Below are positions 1 to 5,926 of a stretch of 5,926 nt of DNA, in pieces; position 1 is the stretch's first letter; each line of letters begins with the position of its first letter. The translations under genes and the position numbers were made by a program. Under the pieces are notes generated by a model that was not told the origin of the DNA, ran no database searches, and saw nothing but the letters and a program-made list of their open reading frames with translations. This DNA comes from Clostridia bacterium (GTDB taxonomy: Bacteria > Bacillota > Clostridia > Oscillospirales > Acutalibacteraceae), in assembly GCA_017939855.1 (NCBI GenBank), contig JAGAZW010000006.1, forward strand, positions 1 to 5,926, given 5' to 3'.

Positions 1-1
1 T

Positions 2-85
2 ACCATTTTAATGGGTGAAGAAGTAGAGCCAAGAAGAAAATTCATTGAAGAAAACGCAATCTTTGCGACAGATCTGGATATTTAA
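2..85 (+). CDS. gyrB: DNA gyrase subunit B, C-terminal end (partial)
   Basis: Only the last 27 codons and the stop are in the window; the gene begins upstream. The readable end includes LMGEEVEPRRKFIEENA and finishes in DLDI. This is the highly conserved C-terminus of the GyrB/ParE ATPase subunits, where the EPRR-FIE-NA block ends the TOPRIM-proximal tail. GyrB supplies the ATPase and metal-binding TOPRIM parts of the A2B2 gyrase that introduces negative supercoils. ParE ends in a similar way, so the assignment to GyrB rests partly on the gene that follows: it starts 18 bases after this stop and carries the GyrA box found in gyrase but degenerate in ParC. Nothing can be said about the ATPase domain from this fragment. 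Confidence 0.93.
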   Translation, partial: TILMGEEVEPRRKFIEENAIFATDLDI

Positions 86-96
86 GGAAAGGGGAG
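86..96 (+). promoter_or_regulatory. Ribosome binding site that decides the gyrA start
   Basis: A purine run ending in AGGGGAG lies between gyrB and gyrA. It ends 7 bases before the ATG at 104, which is normal Shine-Dalgarno spacing. A TTG at 98 in the same frame would sit one base after the run, too close for initiation. The ATG at 104 is therefore preferred, and the protein starts MATQEK. Confidence 0.8.
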
Positions 97-103
97 CTTG
101 AAA

Positions 104-2656
104 ATGGCAACACAAGAAAAAGTTTATTGGCCCAGTGATGAAGAAACAAACATTGTGCCGGTTGAAATTGTTGATGAAGTAAAACAAAGTATGCTTCAGT
201 ACTCAATGTCGGTACTGGTAGGAAGAGCCATACCCGATGTGCGAGACGGACTAAAGCCGGTTCATCGCAGAATACTTTATACAATGTATGAAAACGGACT
301 CTCCCCCGATAAAGCATACCGTAAATGTGCCGATACGGTAGGTTCAGTTTTGGGTAGATACCATCCGCACGGTGACGCTAGCGTTTATGACGCAATGGTA
401 CGAATGGCGCAGGATTTCTCTTTGCGATATCCTCTTATTGACGGTCACGGAAACTTTGGTAATATAGACGGCTACCCTGCCGCTGCATATCGTTATACCG
501 AGTCGAGAATGAACCGACTCTCCCTTCATATGCTTGACGATATCGACAAGGAAACGGTAGATTTTACCCCCAACTACGATAATCGACTGGAAGAGCCCTC
601 TGTTCTTCCCGTTCGTTTCCCACAGCTTCTTGTAAACGGCTCAAGTGGTATAGCTGTAGGTATGGCAACCGAAATACCACCTCATAATCTGGGCGAAGTA
701 ATTGACGGAATGTGCTGTCTTATTGATAACCCTGAGGCTGATTTACAGGAAATTTGTCAGTATATAAAGGGTCCCGATTTCCCCACAGGCGGAATCATTA
801 TGGGTCGAAGTGGTATCAGAGCCGCTTATGCTACGGGAAGAGGAAAGATAATAGTTCGAGGCAAGGCGGAAATAGAGGAAACCTCTAGCGGCAAGTTTAG
901 AATTATTATCACCGAGATTCCCTATAAGGTTAAAAAGCAGGACCTTGTAAAGCATATTTATGATTTGGCTGCCGAAAAACGAATAGAGGGTATCGACGAT
1001 GTTGTTGACTACTCCTCTAAGCGTGACGGCGGTATCAGAATAGTTGTTGACATTAAGCGTGATGCAAATCCTCAGGTTGTGCTTAACAAGATTTATTCCT
1101 ACACCTCTTTACAGACCACCTTCGGTGCAATATTACTTGCTATTGTAAATGGTAAACCTCAGATTTTAACGCTCAAAGAGATACTTCAAAATTGTATCGA
1201 TTTCCAATGCGACATTATTCGCAGAAGAACAGAGTATGACCGCAGAAAAGCTGCCGAAAGAGCACATATTTTAGAAGGCCTTAAAATTGCCCTTGATTTT
1301 ATTGACGAAGTAATCGCAATAATCAGAAATTCAAAAACTATAGCTGAGAGTAAAGAGGCATTGACTGAGCGTTTTGGCCTTGACGATATTCAGACAACGG
1401 CAATAGTTCAAATGCAGCTCGGTAAACTTGCGGGAATGGAAAAGCAGAAAATTCTCGATGAGCTTCAAGAAAAGCTCGACTTCATAAAAGAATGTGACAT
1501 TATTTTAGCCGATAAGGCAAGGATACTTGATATTGTAAAAACCGAGGCGTTGAATCTCAGAGATAAGTTTGCAGATGACCGTCGCACCGAAATTTCCGAT
1601 GTTTTAGGTGAGGTTGATATTGAGGACCTTATTCCCGAAGAGGAATGTGTTATCACCAAGACTACGGGCGGATACATTAAGAGACTTCCCAGCGATACCT
1701 ATACGGTGCAGCATCGTGGAGGCAGAGGCATTACCGGGATGACCACCAGGGAGGACGATAATGTAGAAAGTATGTTTGTCTGCTCGTCCCATGATTATGT
1801 AATGCTGTTTTCAAACCTGGGCAGAGTATACAGAATAAAGGCATACGAAATTCCCGAAGGCTCGAGAACTTCAAAGGGTATGAACATAATAAATGTCGTA
1901 CCGCTTATGCCCGAGGAGAAGATAACTGTAATATTGCCTTGTACCACTGCCGACGAAGATGAAAGATATCTTTGTATGATAACCAAGAAGGGTATCATAA
2001 AAAGAACAAAACTTTCTGATTTTAAAAACACAAGGAAAACCGGAATTATTGCTATCTCGCTTGACGAAGACGATGAGTTGGGCTTTGTGAGAATGACGGA
2101 CGGTAATCAGAATCTACTTGTTGCTACTAAGAAAGGACTCGCAATACAATTTAACGAAAAGGGAGTTCGTTCAATGGGCAGAACAGCACGTGGTGTTAAG
2201 GCAATTAACATACGTGAGGGTGATACGGTAGTAGATATGGCTATCTGCGATGAAAATACCAGAGTGCTGACCGTAACCGAAACGGGATATGGAAGAATAA
2301 GCCCGATTTCCTGTTACAGAATACAGACCAGAGGCGGAAAAGGTCTTACAAACTATAAGGTAGATAAATACGGGGATGTGGCAGCCGTACTTCCTGTTGA
2401 AGAAAACGAAGACATTATAATGATTGCTTCAAACGGTATCATTATCAGAATTTATGCCGGTGACATTTCGGAATTTGCCCGACCTGCAAAGGGTGTAAGG
2501 GTGATGAGAGTAGCCGAAGGCGAAAGAATACTTTCTGTCGGCAAAGCTGAACATGACGAAGAACAGGTAAACGATGCCCCCGAGGCTGCAGATGCGGATG
2601 CAGGTGCAGTAGAGGCTGAGAATGAACCGGAAGAAGAAATAAAAGCAGAAGAATAA
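104..2656 (+). CDS. gyrA: DNA gyrase subunit A
   Basis: This is the DNA-cleaving and DNA-wrapping subunit of gyrase, the type IIA topoisomerase that negatively supercoils the chromosome. The product is 850 residues from the ATG, close to the family norm (roughly 820-875). The N-terminal breakage-reunion domain (about 30-500) shows AIPDVRDGLKPVHRRIL, the helix segment HPHGDASVYDAMVRMAQ, and AAAYRYTESRM. The last contains catalytic Tyr131 (codon 494-496), which forms the phosphotyrosine link to DNA, next to Arg130. NGSSGIAVGMATEIPPHN follows. The C-terminal beta-pinwheel has a GyrA box QHRGGRG (536-542) and a second box-like QTRGGKG (741-747), which marks gyrase rather than ParC. The last 35 residues are an acidic, Ala-rich tail. 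The position equivalent to E. coli Ser83 is Ala92. The gene follows gyrB directly and is presumably co-transcribed with it. A TTG start at 98 is possible but poorly spaced. Confidence 0.98.
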   Translation: MATQEKVYWPSDEETNIVPVEIVDEVKQSMLQYSMSVLVGRAIPDVRDGLKPVHRRILYTMYENGLSPDKAYRKCADTVGSVLGRYHPHGDASVYDAMVRMAQDFSLRYPLIDGHGNFGNIDGYPAAAYRYTESRMNRLSLHMLDDIDKETVDFTPNYDNRLEEPSVLPVRFPQLLVNGSSGIAVGMATEIPPHNLGEVIDGMCCLIDNPEADLQEICQYIKGPDFPTGGIIMGRSGIRAAYATGRGKIIVRGKAEIEETSSGKFRIIITEIPYKVKKQDLVKHIYDLAAEKRIEGIDDVVDYSSKRDGGIRIVVDIKRDANPQVVLNKIYSYTSLQTTFGAILLAIVNGKPQILTLKEILQNCIDFQCDIIRRRTEYDRRKAAERAHILEGLKIALDFIDEVIAIIRNSKTIAESKEALTERFGLDDIQTTAIVQMQLGKLAGMEKQKILDELQEKLDFIKECDIILADKARILDIVKTEALNLRDKFADDRRTEISDVLGEVDIEDLIPEEECVITKTTGGYIKRLPSDTYTVQHRGGRGITGMTTREDDNVESMFVCSSHDYVMLFSNLGRVYRIKAYEIPEGSRTSKGMNIINVVPLMPEEKITVILPCTTADEDERYLCMITKKGIIKRTKLSDFKNTRKTGIIAISLDEDDELGFVRMTDGNQNLLVATKKGLAIQFNEKGVRSMGRTARGVKAINIREGDTVVDMAICDENTRVLTVTETGYGRISPISCYRIQTRGGKGLTNYKVDKYGDVAAVLPVEENEDIIMIASNGIIIRIYAGDISEFARPAKGVRVMRVAEGERILSVGKAEHDEEQVNDAPEAADADAGAVEAENEPEEEIKAEE

Positions 2657-2662
2657 ATTTTT

Positions 2663-2719
2663 AAGGGGAGTTAAATCGGGGGTTAAATAACAAATATCCC
2701 GATACTCCCCTTTTGTTTT
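2663..2719 (+). terminator. Probable intrinsic terminator after gyrA
   Basis: The 5' arm AAGGGGAGT (2663-2671) pairs with ACTCCCCTT (2704-2712), and ATCGGG (2675-2680) pairs with CCCGAT (2698-2703). This gives 15 base pairs interrupted by a 3-base bulge (TAA, 2672-2674), with a loop of about 17 bases. The T-rich run TTTTGTTTT (2711-2719) follows at once. Position 7 bases after the gyrA stop, strong G-C pairing and the T run fit a Rho-independent terminator. The bulge, large loop and interrupted T run suggest termination may be incomplete, and no convincing promoter lies between it and the next gene. Confidence 0.75.
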
Positions 2720-2732
2720 AAAGGATTAGATT

Positions 2733-3923
2733 ATGCTAAACGAGAATGAAAACCCAGTGACAGAGCCATTTGATGAAGGCAGTGAAGAAAATTTCATTCC
2801 TGCCCCTAGTGCAGATAAAAGGTGGAGATACCGTCCTAAAAAAACTTTTCGTGGCGGTAACTATAGTGTAAATGTGCCCGACGTATCAGCCTTAACAGGA
2901 GCAAATAAGCTAGAGCTTAAGCTTATAAAGAAATATCATCCGGACAGCAAGGGTATAAGAAAAGTGGCGTGTTTGAGTGGACTGCTTATGCTTTGTGTGG
3001 TATTTTTACCCACGGCTATTGCATACGGCCCGATAATTTCAGGCAATACGTATTTCAGGTATATTTTTTATCCCTTTGTTTTAGTATCGAGGCTTTTAGA
3101 CAGTATTTTCAGTGTGGAAATCGTTGCCGAAATAAATCAGATTATCTATTCTACGACGCTTTTCACCCTGCCTTTCATATTTTTCGCCTGGTGCTTCAAA
3201 TTCAAGCTAAGACAAACGGTAGCTTTTTCAGCGCCGAAAAAGGGAACGGTCTTACCGTTTTTGTTTTTGGGCGTGGGCTTTTGCGCCTTTGCAAACATAG
3301 CATCAAGCTCTCTCACGTCATTTTTTGAGTCCATCGGTTTCAATTCGCCCGTTTCCGCCGGGTCACAACAACCCGAGGGAATACTCGGGTTTATAATAGT
3401 AATGATATCTACCTCTTTTATACCGGGGATGGTAGAGGAATTTGCCTTCAGAGGTGTTTTATACGGCGTACTCAAAAAATACGGCGAAGGGTTTGCAATA
3501 ATTGCCACATCTATACTTTTTGGTGTACTGCACGGAAATATTGTGCAGATACCGTTTGCGTTCGTCGTAGGACTCGGACTCGGATATATAAGGGCAAAAA
3601 CGGGGTCGGTATGGATATGTATAGCGGTTCACGCCATAAACAACGCCATTTCTGTTCTTTATCAATACCCGTTAAGTCAATTAAACCAAGAGCTCGAAAA
3701 TATAACCTACACCATTTATCTTTGTGTGGCTATGATTTTGTCGATTTTAGGCGTCTGTCTTATCTCCTCAAAAAATAGCGAAGAGGATTTCTATATATTA
3801 AAACGGGAAACCACTTGTCATAAAAGGGCAGTTAGTTCTCTGTTTTACACCCACCCTACAATAATTATATTCTTTTCGGTGGTGGCGTTGAGTCTTTTAG
3901 GAAGCTGGGGATATCGTGGATAA
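2733..3923 (+). CDS. CPBP-family intramembrane glutamic endopeptidase homologue
   Basis: A 396-residue integral membrane protein of the CPBP (CAAX protease / bacteriocin-processing, 'Abi') family, relatives of Rce1 that use a glutamate to cleave peptides within the membrane. All signature motifs are present: EExxxR as Glu235-Glu236...Arg240 (VEEFAFRG), FxxxH as Phe263...His267 (FGVLHG), and HxxxN as His300...Asn304 (HAINN). The catalytic set therefore looks intact. The first 75 or so residues are soluble, with an acidic start and then a basic stretch, and have no signal peptide. Hydrophobic segments then occur near 78-98, 136-156, 172-192, 215-232, 252-286, 291-309, 326-345 and 374-391. Start choice is supported by AAAGGA at 2720-2725, 7 bases before the ATG. 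The last 8 bases overlap the next gene. The substrate is unknown; family members act in prenyl-protein processing, bacteriocin maturation or self-immunity. No bacteriocin or CAAX-tail gene is visible here, so no specific role is claimed. Confidence 0.9.
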   Translation: MLNENENPVTEPFDEGSEENFIPAPSADKRWRYRPKKTFRGGNYSVNVPDVSALTGANKLELKLIKKYHPDSKGIRKVACLSGLLMLCVVFLPTAIAYGPIISGNTYFRYIFYPFVLVSRLLDSIFSVEIVAEINQIIYSTTLFTLPFIFFAWCFKFKLRQTVAFSAPKKGTVLPFLFLGVGFCAFANIASSSLTSFFESIGFNSPVSAGSQQPEGILGFIIVMISTSFIPGMVEEFAFRGVLYGVLKKYGEGFAIIATSILFGVLHGNIVQIPFAFVVGLGLGYIRAKTGSVWICIAVHAINNAISVLYQYPLSQLNQELENITYTIYLCVAMILSILGVCLISSKNSEEDFYILKRETTCHKRAVSSLFYTHPTIIIFFSVVALSLLGSWGYRG

Positions 3924-4362
3924 ACGGTTTATGATAAGAGCTATCGAGTTAGCAAGAGAGTCTGCTCAAGAGGGCGAGATTCCGGTAGGTGCGGTGATAG
4001 TTAAGAATAATGAAATAATTGGCGAAGGCAGGAATATGCGTGAAGCCAAGAAAAGCGCACTGTCACACGCAGAAACAGAAGCGATTTTTGCCGCAAACAA
4101 GACGCTTTGCGACTGGAGACTTGACGGATGCGAAATGTATGTTACACTCGAGCCCTGCGCTATGTGTGCGGGGGCTATCATAAATTCGAGACTTAGCACA
4201 CTAATTTTCGGCGCCTATGACCTGGAAAGAGGATGTATTGATTCCGCCTATAATCTTTGTAGCGGTACGCTTGGGACCCCACCTGAGATTTACGGTGGTA
4301 TTATGGAGGACGAGTGTAGAGAAATTCTTAGAAATTTTTTTGAGAAAATTCGAAACAAATAG
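3916..4362 (+). CDS. tadA: tRNA adenosine(34) deaminase, TadA-like
   Basis: A 148-residue zinc-dependent deaminase of the CDA fold. TadA converts A34 to inosine in the wobble position of tRNA-Arg(ACG), letting one tRNA read three Arg codons. Zinc ligands are His51 in SHAETEAI and Cys81/Cys84 in EPCAMCAGAI; Glu53 is the proton-shuttling residue. GEIPVGAVIV near 20-29 and the C-terminal EDECREILRNFF also match the family, and the length is typical. The start is GTG: the in-frame TAG at 3898-3900 excludes longer forms, and a shorter ATG at 3931 would remove part of the usual first helix. A weak GGGGA site lies at 3907-3911. The gene overlaps the CPBP gene by 8 bases, suggesting translational coupling. 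The Asn-His motif normally found before the last helix is replaced by Leu-Gly-Thr (119-121). A guanine or other nucleoside deaminase is the alternative, but EPCAMCAGA and the overall length favour TadA. Confidence 0.88.
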   Translation: MDKRFMIRAIELARESAQEGEIPVGAVIVKNNEIIGEGRNMREAKKSALSHAETEAIFAANKTLCDWRLDGCEMYVTLEPCAMCAGAIINSRLSTLIFGAYDLERGCIDSAYNLCSGTLGTPPEIYGGIMEDECREILRNFFEKIRNK

Positions 4363-4380
4363 ATTATGTAAACTTATTTG
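4356..4380. terminator. Weak hairpin spanning the convergent stop codons
   Basis: CAAATA (4356-4361) and TATTTG (4375-4380) form a short AT-rich inverted repeat around the 11-base gap between tadA and the flippase gene. A G-T pair can extend it by one. ATTAGATTTTT follows on the plus strand, so it could serve as a poor terminator for tadA. The stem is only 6-7 bp and has few G-C pairs, so this may be chance. Confidence 0.25.
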
Positions 4381-5897
4381 ATTAGATTTTTAATTCTCGA
4401 AGAATCGATGTCGCACCACTTAAAAGCTGAAAAAAGATATATCGAAGCCGATAACAGAATTAATAGTATTACGTAAACTAAATCGGAAAATTTGCAGATT
4501 CCTCTGAGCAGTGTGTCAAGGCAGAGAGTCACTGTAAGACTGAGGGTCAAGGGGAAAACCAGATATTTAGTTATGCTAATGTGTGCACGGCTTATGTGTA
4601 TTAGCTTTACAATATGCAGCAAAAAGGTGAGAAGATTAGAAAAATACATAATTCCAATAAAACCTTTAATGCCGAAGACGGGAAGCAGAGCAATTATGAG
4701 CACGATTCTCAGCGACGAATCGAAAAGGGCTGTGTGAAAGGTATATTTTTGACGGTCAAGACCTTTAAGGATGCCGTCAGATATGCTGTCGAGGTACATT
4801 AAAGGCACAATTGGTGAAAGCCATTTAAGAAGCAGTCCCACATCTGCGTCCTTATATATCAAAACACCTATTTCCTCACCACAGACAAAAAATATTGTTC
4901 CTGCAAAAATTCCGATAAGAGAAGTAATCTTAATAACCATTTCGCAGGTGTTGCTCACAACCAGCCGTCTGTTTCTTGCGAGAGCTTCGGACATTTCGGG
5001 GATAAGCAGGGTGGAAACGGCGTTGAGAAGGGTTGACGGGAAGAAAAGTATGGGAAGTGCCATACCCTTTATCATACCAAATATGGAAAGCGCTTTTTCG
5101 CCTGAGAGGGTGTGTGCGGCAAGACATTTTGGAACGAGTATATTTTCGGCAGTACGCAAAAGCGAATTTAAATAGCGTCCGGCAGTTATTGGCATTGCTA
5201 TTCTGCTAATCGCTTTAGATATCTTAAACGGGGGAACCTCCCTGCCGCAAAGACTGTTTATTTTTTTAAGGTCAAAACGATAGTTGATATATATAAATAA
5301 AAGACTCATGCCTTCAGCTATGGTGTCACCTAAAAGCACCGAGGCGCAAAGTGCGGCGATGCCCATATTTCGAGCAAGGCTTACAAATATTATAATCGTT
5401 ACAATTCTTACGGTCTGCTCAAACATCTGTGAAAGTGCGTTAGGCAGTGCCTTTCTTCTGGCTATAAAATAGCCCTTGAGCACCGAGCTCATTCCCATAA
5501 AGGGTAAAGAAAAGGCTAGGATTTTAATAGATATAAGCGCTCGTGGCTCCTGTAAAATTCGCTGAGCAATAAAGTTGCCGCCGAAAAAAAGGATCAATAA
5601 AGAAAAAAAGGCAAAAATAAAGGTAAAGCGCATACACCTTTTAAGTATTTTAAGAACACCTTTTTTTGAACCTAAAGCCAGTTCGTCGGCGACAAGACGA
5701 GTAACGGCGGTATTGATACCACTAGTCGCAAATGTGGAAAATAGGACGTATACCGAGAAAACAATCTGGTAAAGTCCCATTCCCTCAGCGCCTATGGCCG
5801 CCGCCATCCAGACCTTGAAAATAATCCCCGCAAAACGTAAAACAAGCCCCGAAACAGTCAAAACGGCGGCGTTTTTAATAAATAAAGTCTTTTTCAT
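4374..5897 (-). CDS. SpoVB-like polysaccharide/lipid flippase of the MOP superfamily
   Basis: A 507-residue membrane protein, read right to left, with about 14 hydrophobic segments along its whole length. That is the architecture of MOP-superfamily flippases (SpoVB, MurJ/MviN, Wzx). Family landmarks are RFAGIIFKVWMAAAIGAEGM followed by GLY (21-43), SSVLKGYF (137-144), the EQTVRI segment (160-165), IPEMSEALA (299-307) and DGILKGLDRQK (374-384). The N-terminus, MKKTLFIKNA, aligns with the start of Bacillus subtilis SpoVB as I recall it. SpoVB-type proteins are thought to flip lipid-linked peptidoglycan precursors during spore cortex formation; some Clostridia carry several paralogues with unclear roles, so no symbol is given. 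The frame stays open to the window edge and the Shine-Dalgarno site before this ATG is weak, so an upstream start cannot be fully excluded. The gene converges on tadA and is transcribed separately. Confidence 0.85.
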   Translation of the reverse strand: MKKTLFIKNAAVLTVSGLVLRFAGIIFKVWMAAAIGAEGMGLYQIVFSVYVLFSTFATSGINTAVTRLVADELALGSKKGVLKILKRCMRFTFIFAFFSLLILFFGGNFIAQRILQEPRALISIKILAFSLPFMGMSSVLKGYFIARRKALPNALSQMFEQTVRIVTIIIFVSLARNMGIAALCASVLLGDTIAEGMSLLFIYINYRFDLKKINSLCGREVPPFKISKAISRIAMPITAGRYLNSLLRTAENILVPKCLAAHTLSGEKALSIFGMIKGMALPILFFPSTLLNAVSTLLIPEMSEALARNRRLVVSNTCEMVIKITSLIGIFAGTIFFVCGEEIGVLIYKDADVGLLLKWLSPIVPLMYLDSISDGILKGLDRQKYTFHTALFDSSLRIVLIIALLPVFGIKGFIGIMYFSNLLTFLLHIVKLIHISRAHISITKYLVFPLTLSLTVTLCLDTLLRGICKFSDLVYVILLILLSASIYLFSAFKWCDIDSSRIKNLIK

Positions 5898-5910
5898 TGT
5901 CTTAACCCGT

Positions 5911-5922
5911 ATTATGTGTATG
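5911..5922 (-). promoter_or_regulatory. Possible -10 element upstream of the flippase gene
   Basis: Read on the minus strand, this stretch contains CATACACA (5922-5915), which matches the sporulation sigma-E -10 consensus CATACA-T except at its last position. It overlaps CATAAT (5916-5911), a 5-of-6 match to the vegetative -10. The -35 region would lie beyond the window end. Either start point would give a very short leader of roughly 6-11 bases, which weakens both readings. Confidence 0.25.
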
Positions 5923-5926
5923 CAAA

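Noticed and set aside
98..103. TTG at 98 as the gyrA start
   Set aside because: It lies one base after the purine-rich ribosome site, while the ATG at 104 has 7-base spacing and gives a normal N-terminus.
104..2656. ParC (topoisomerase IV) instead of GyrA
   Set aside because: The complete GyrA box, a full-length pinwheel and position directly after a GyrB-like gene all point to gyrase.
2969..3328. Open frame of 119 codons on the plus strand inside the CPBP gene
   Set aside because: It is an out-of-frame shadow of a gene with all family motifs intact; its translation has no recognisable features.
3146..3508. Open frame of 120 codons on the minus strand opposite the CPBP gene
   Set aside because: It is antisense to the catalytic core and is explained by the codon composition of the real gene.
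2733..3923. Phage-defence (abortive infection) role for the CPBP protein
   Set aside because: The 'Abi' label of this family is historical. The neighbours are housekeeping genes and nothing else in the window resembles a defence system.
4771..5175. Open frame of 134 codons on the plus strand opposite the flippase gene
   Set aside because: The minus-strand reading is a continuous, well-recognised 14-segment membrane protein; the opposite frame has no family resemblance.
4374..5897. MurJ or O-antigen flippase as the specific identity of the minus-strand gene
   Set aside because: The N-terminus and the SSVLKGYF...EQTVRI region fit the SpoVB branch better, and no polysaccharide synthesis genes are nearby; the exact branch still needs a phylogeny.
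1..5926. tRNA, rRNA, riboswitch, CRISPR array, insertion sequence or integration site
   Set aside because: Gaps between genes are 18, 76 and 11 bases, too small for most of these, and I saw no direct-repeat arrays, transposase motifs or cloverleaf-like sequence.

Overview
The window is a compact stretch of bacterial chromosome holding five genes and almost no non-coding space. It reads as a Bacillota genome, class Clostridia, most likely near the Ruminococcaceae/Oscillospiraceae. The support is a gyrB-gyrA pair in tandem, a GyrA with the HPHGDASVYDAM active-site variant that I associate with that group, strong purine-rich Shine-Dalgarno sites, moderately AT-rich DNA, and a SpoVB-type flippase. 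In Bacillota gyrB-gyrA usually lies near dnaA and the replication origin, so this is probably an origin-proximal region; dnaA, dnaN and recF are not in view. The taxonomic call is inference from protein flavour, not from a search.

Layout. Bases 1-85 are the last codons of gyrB. After an 18-base gap with a strong ribosome site comes the complete gyrA (104-2656), so both DNA gyrase subunits are made from one transcript. A hairpin followed by a T-rich run (2663-2719) probably ends the gyrase operon. Next on the same strand are a CPBP-family intramembrane protease homologue (2733-3923) and a TadA-type tRNA adenosine deaminase (3916-4362). These two overlap by 8 bases and are probably translationally coupled. 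Only 11 bases separate the tadA stop from the stop of a convergent minus-strand gene, a SpoVB-like MOP-superfamily lipid-linked oligosaccharide flippase (5897-4374). The last 29 bases are the start of its upstream region.

The genes are mainly housekeeping: DNA topology, wobble-base editing of tRNA, and cell-wall or spore-cortex precursor flipping, plus one membrane protease of unknown substrate. I see no mobile element, CRISPR array, RNA gene or defence island, and no evidence of a new multi-gene system. The points most worth a second look are residue-level departures in otherwise ordinary proteins: the alanine at the quinolone-contact position of GyrA, the missing Asn-His motif in TadA, the acidic GyrA tail and the soluble N-terminal extension of the CPBP protein. 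The promoter logic of the two operons is also worth checking.
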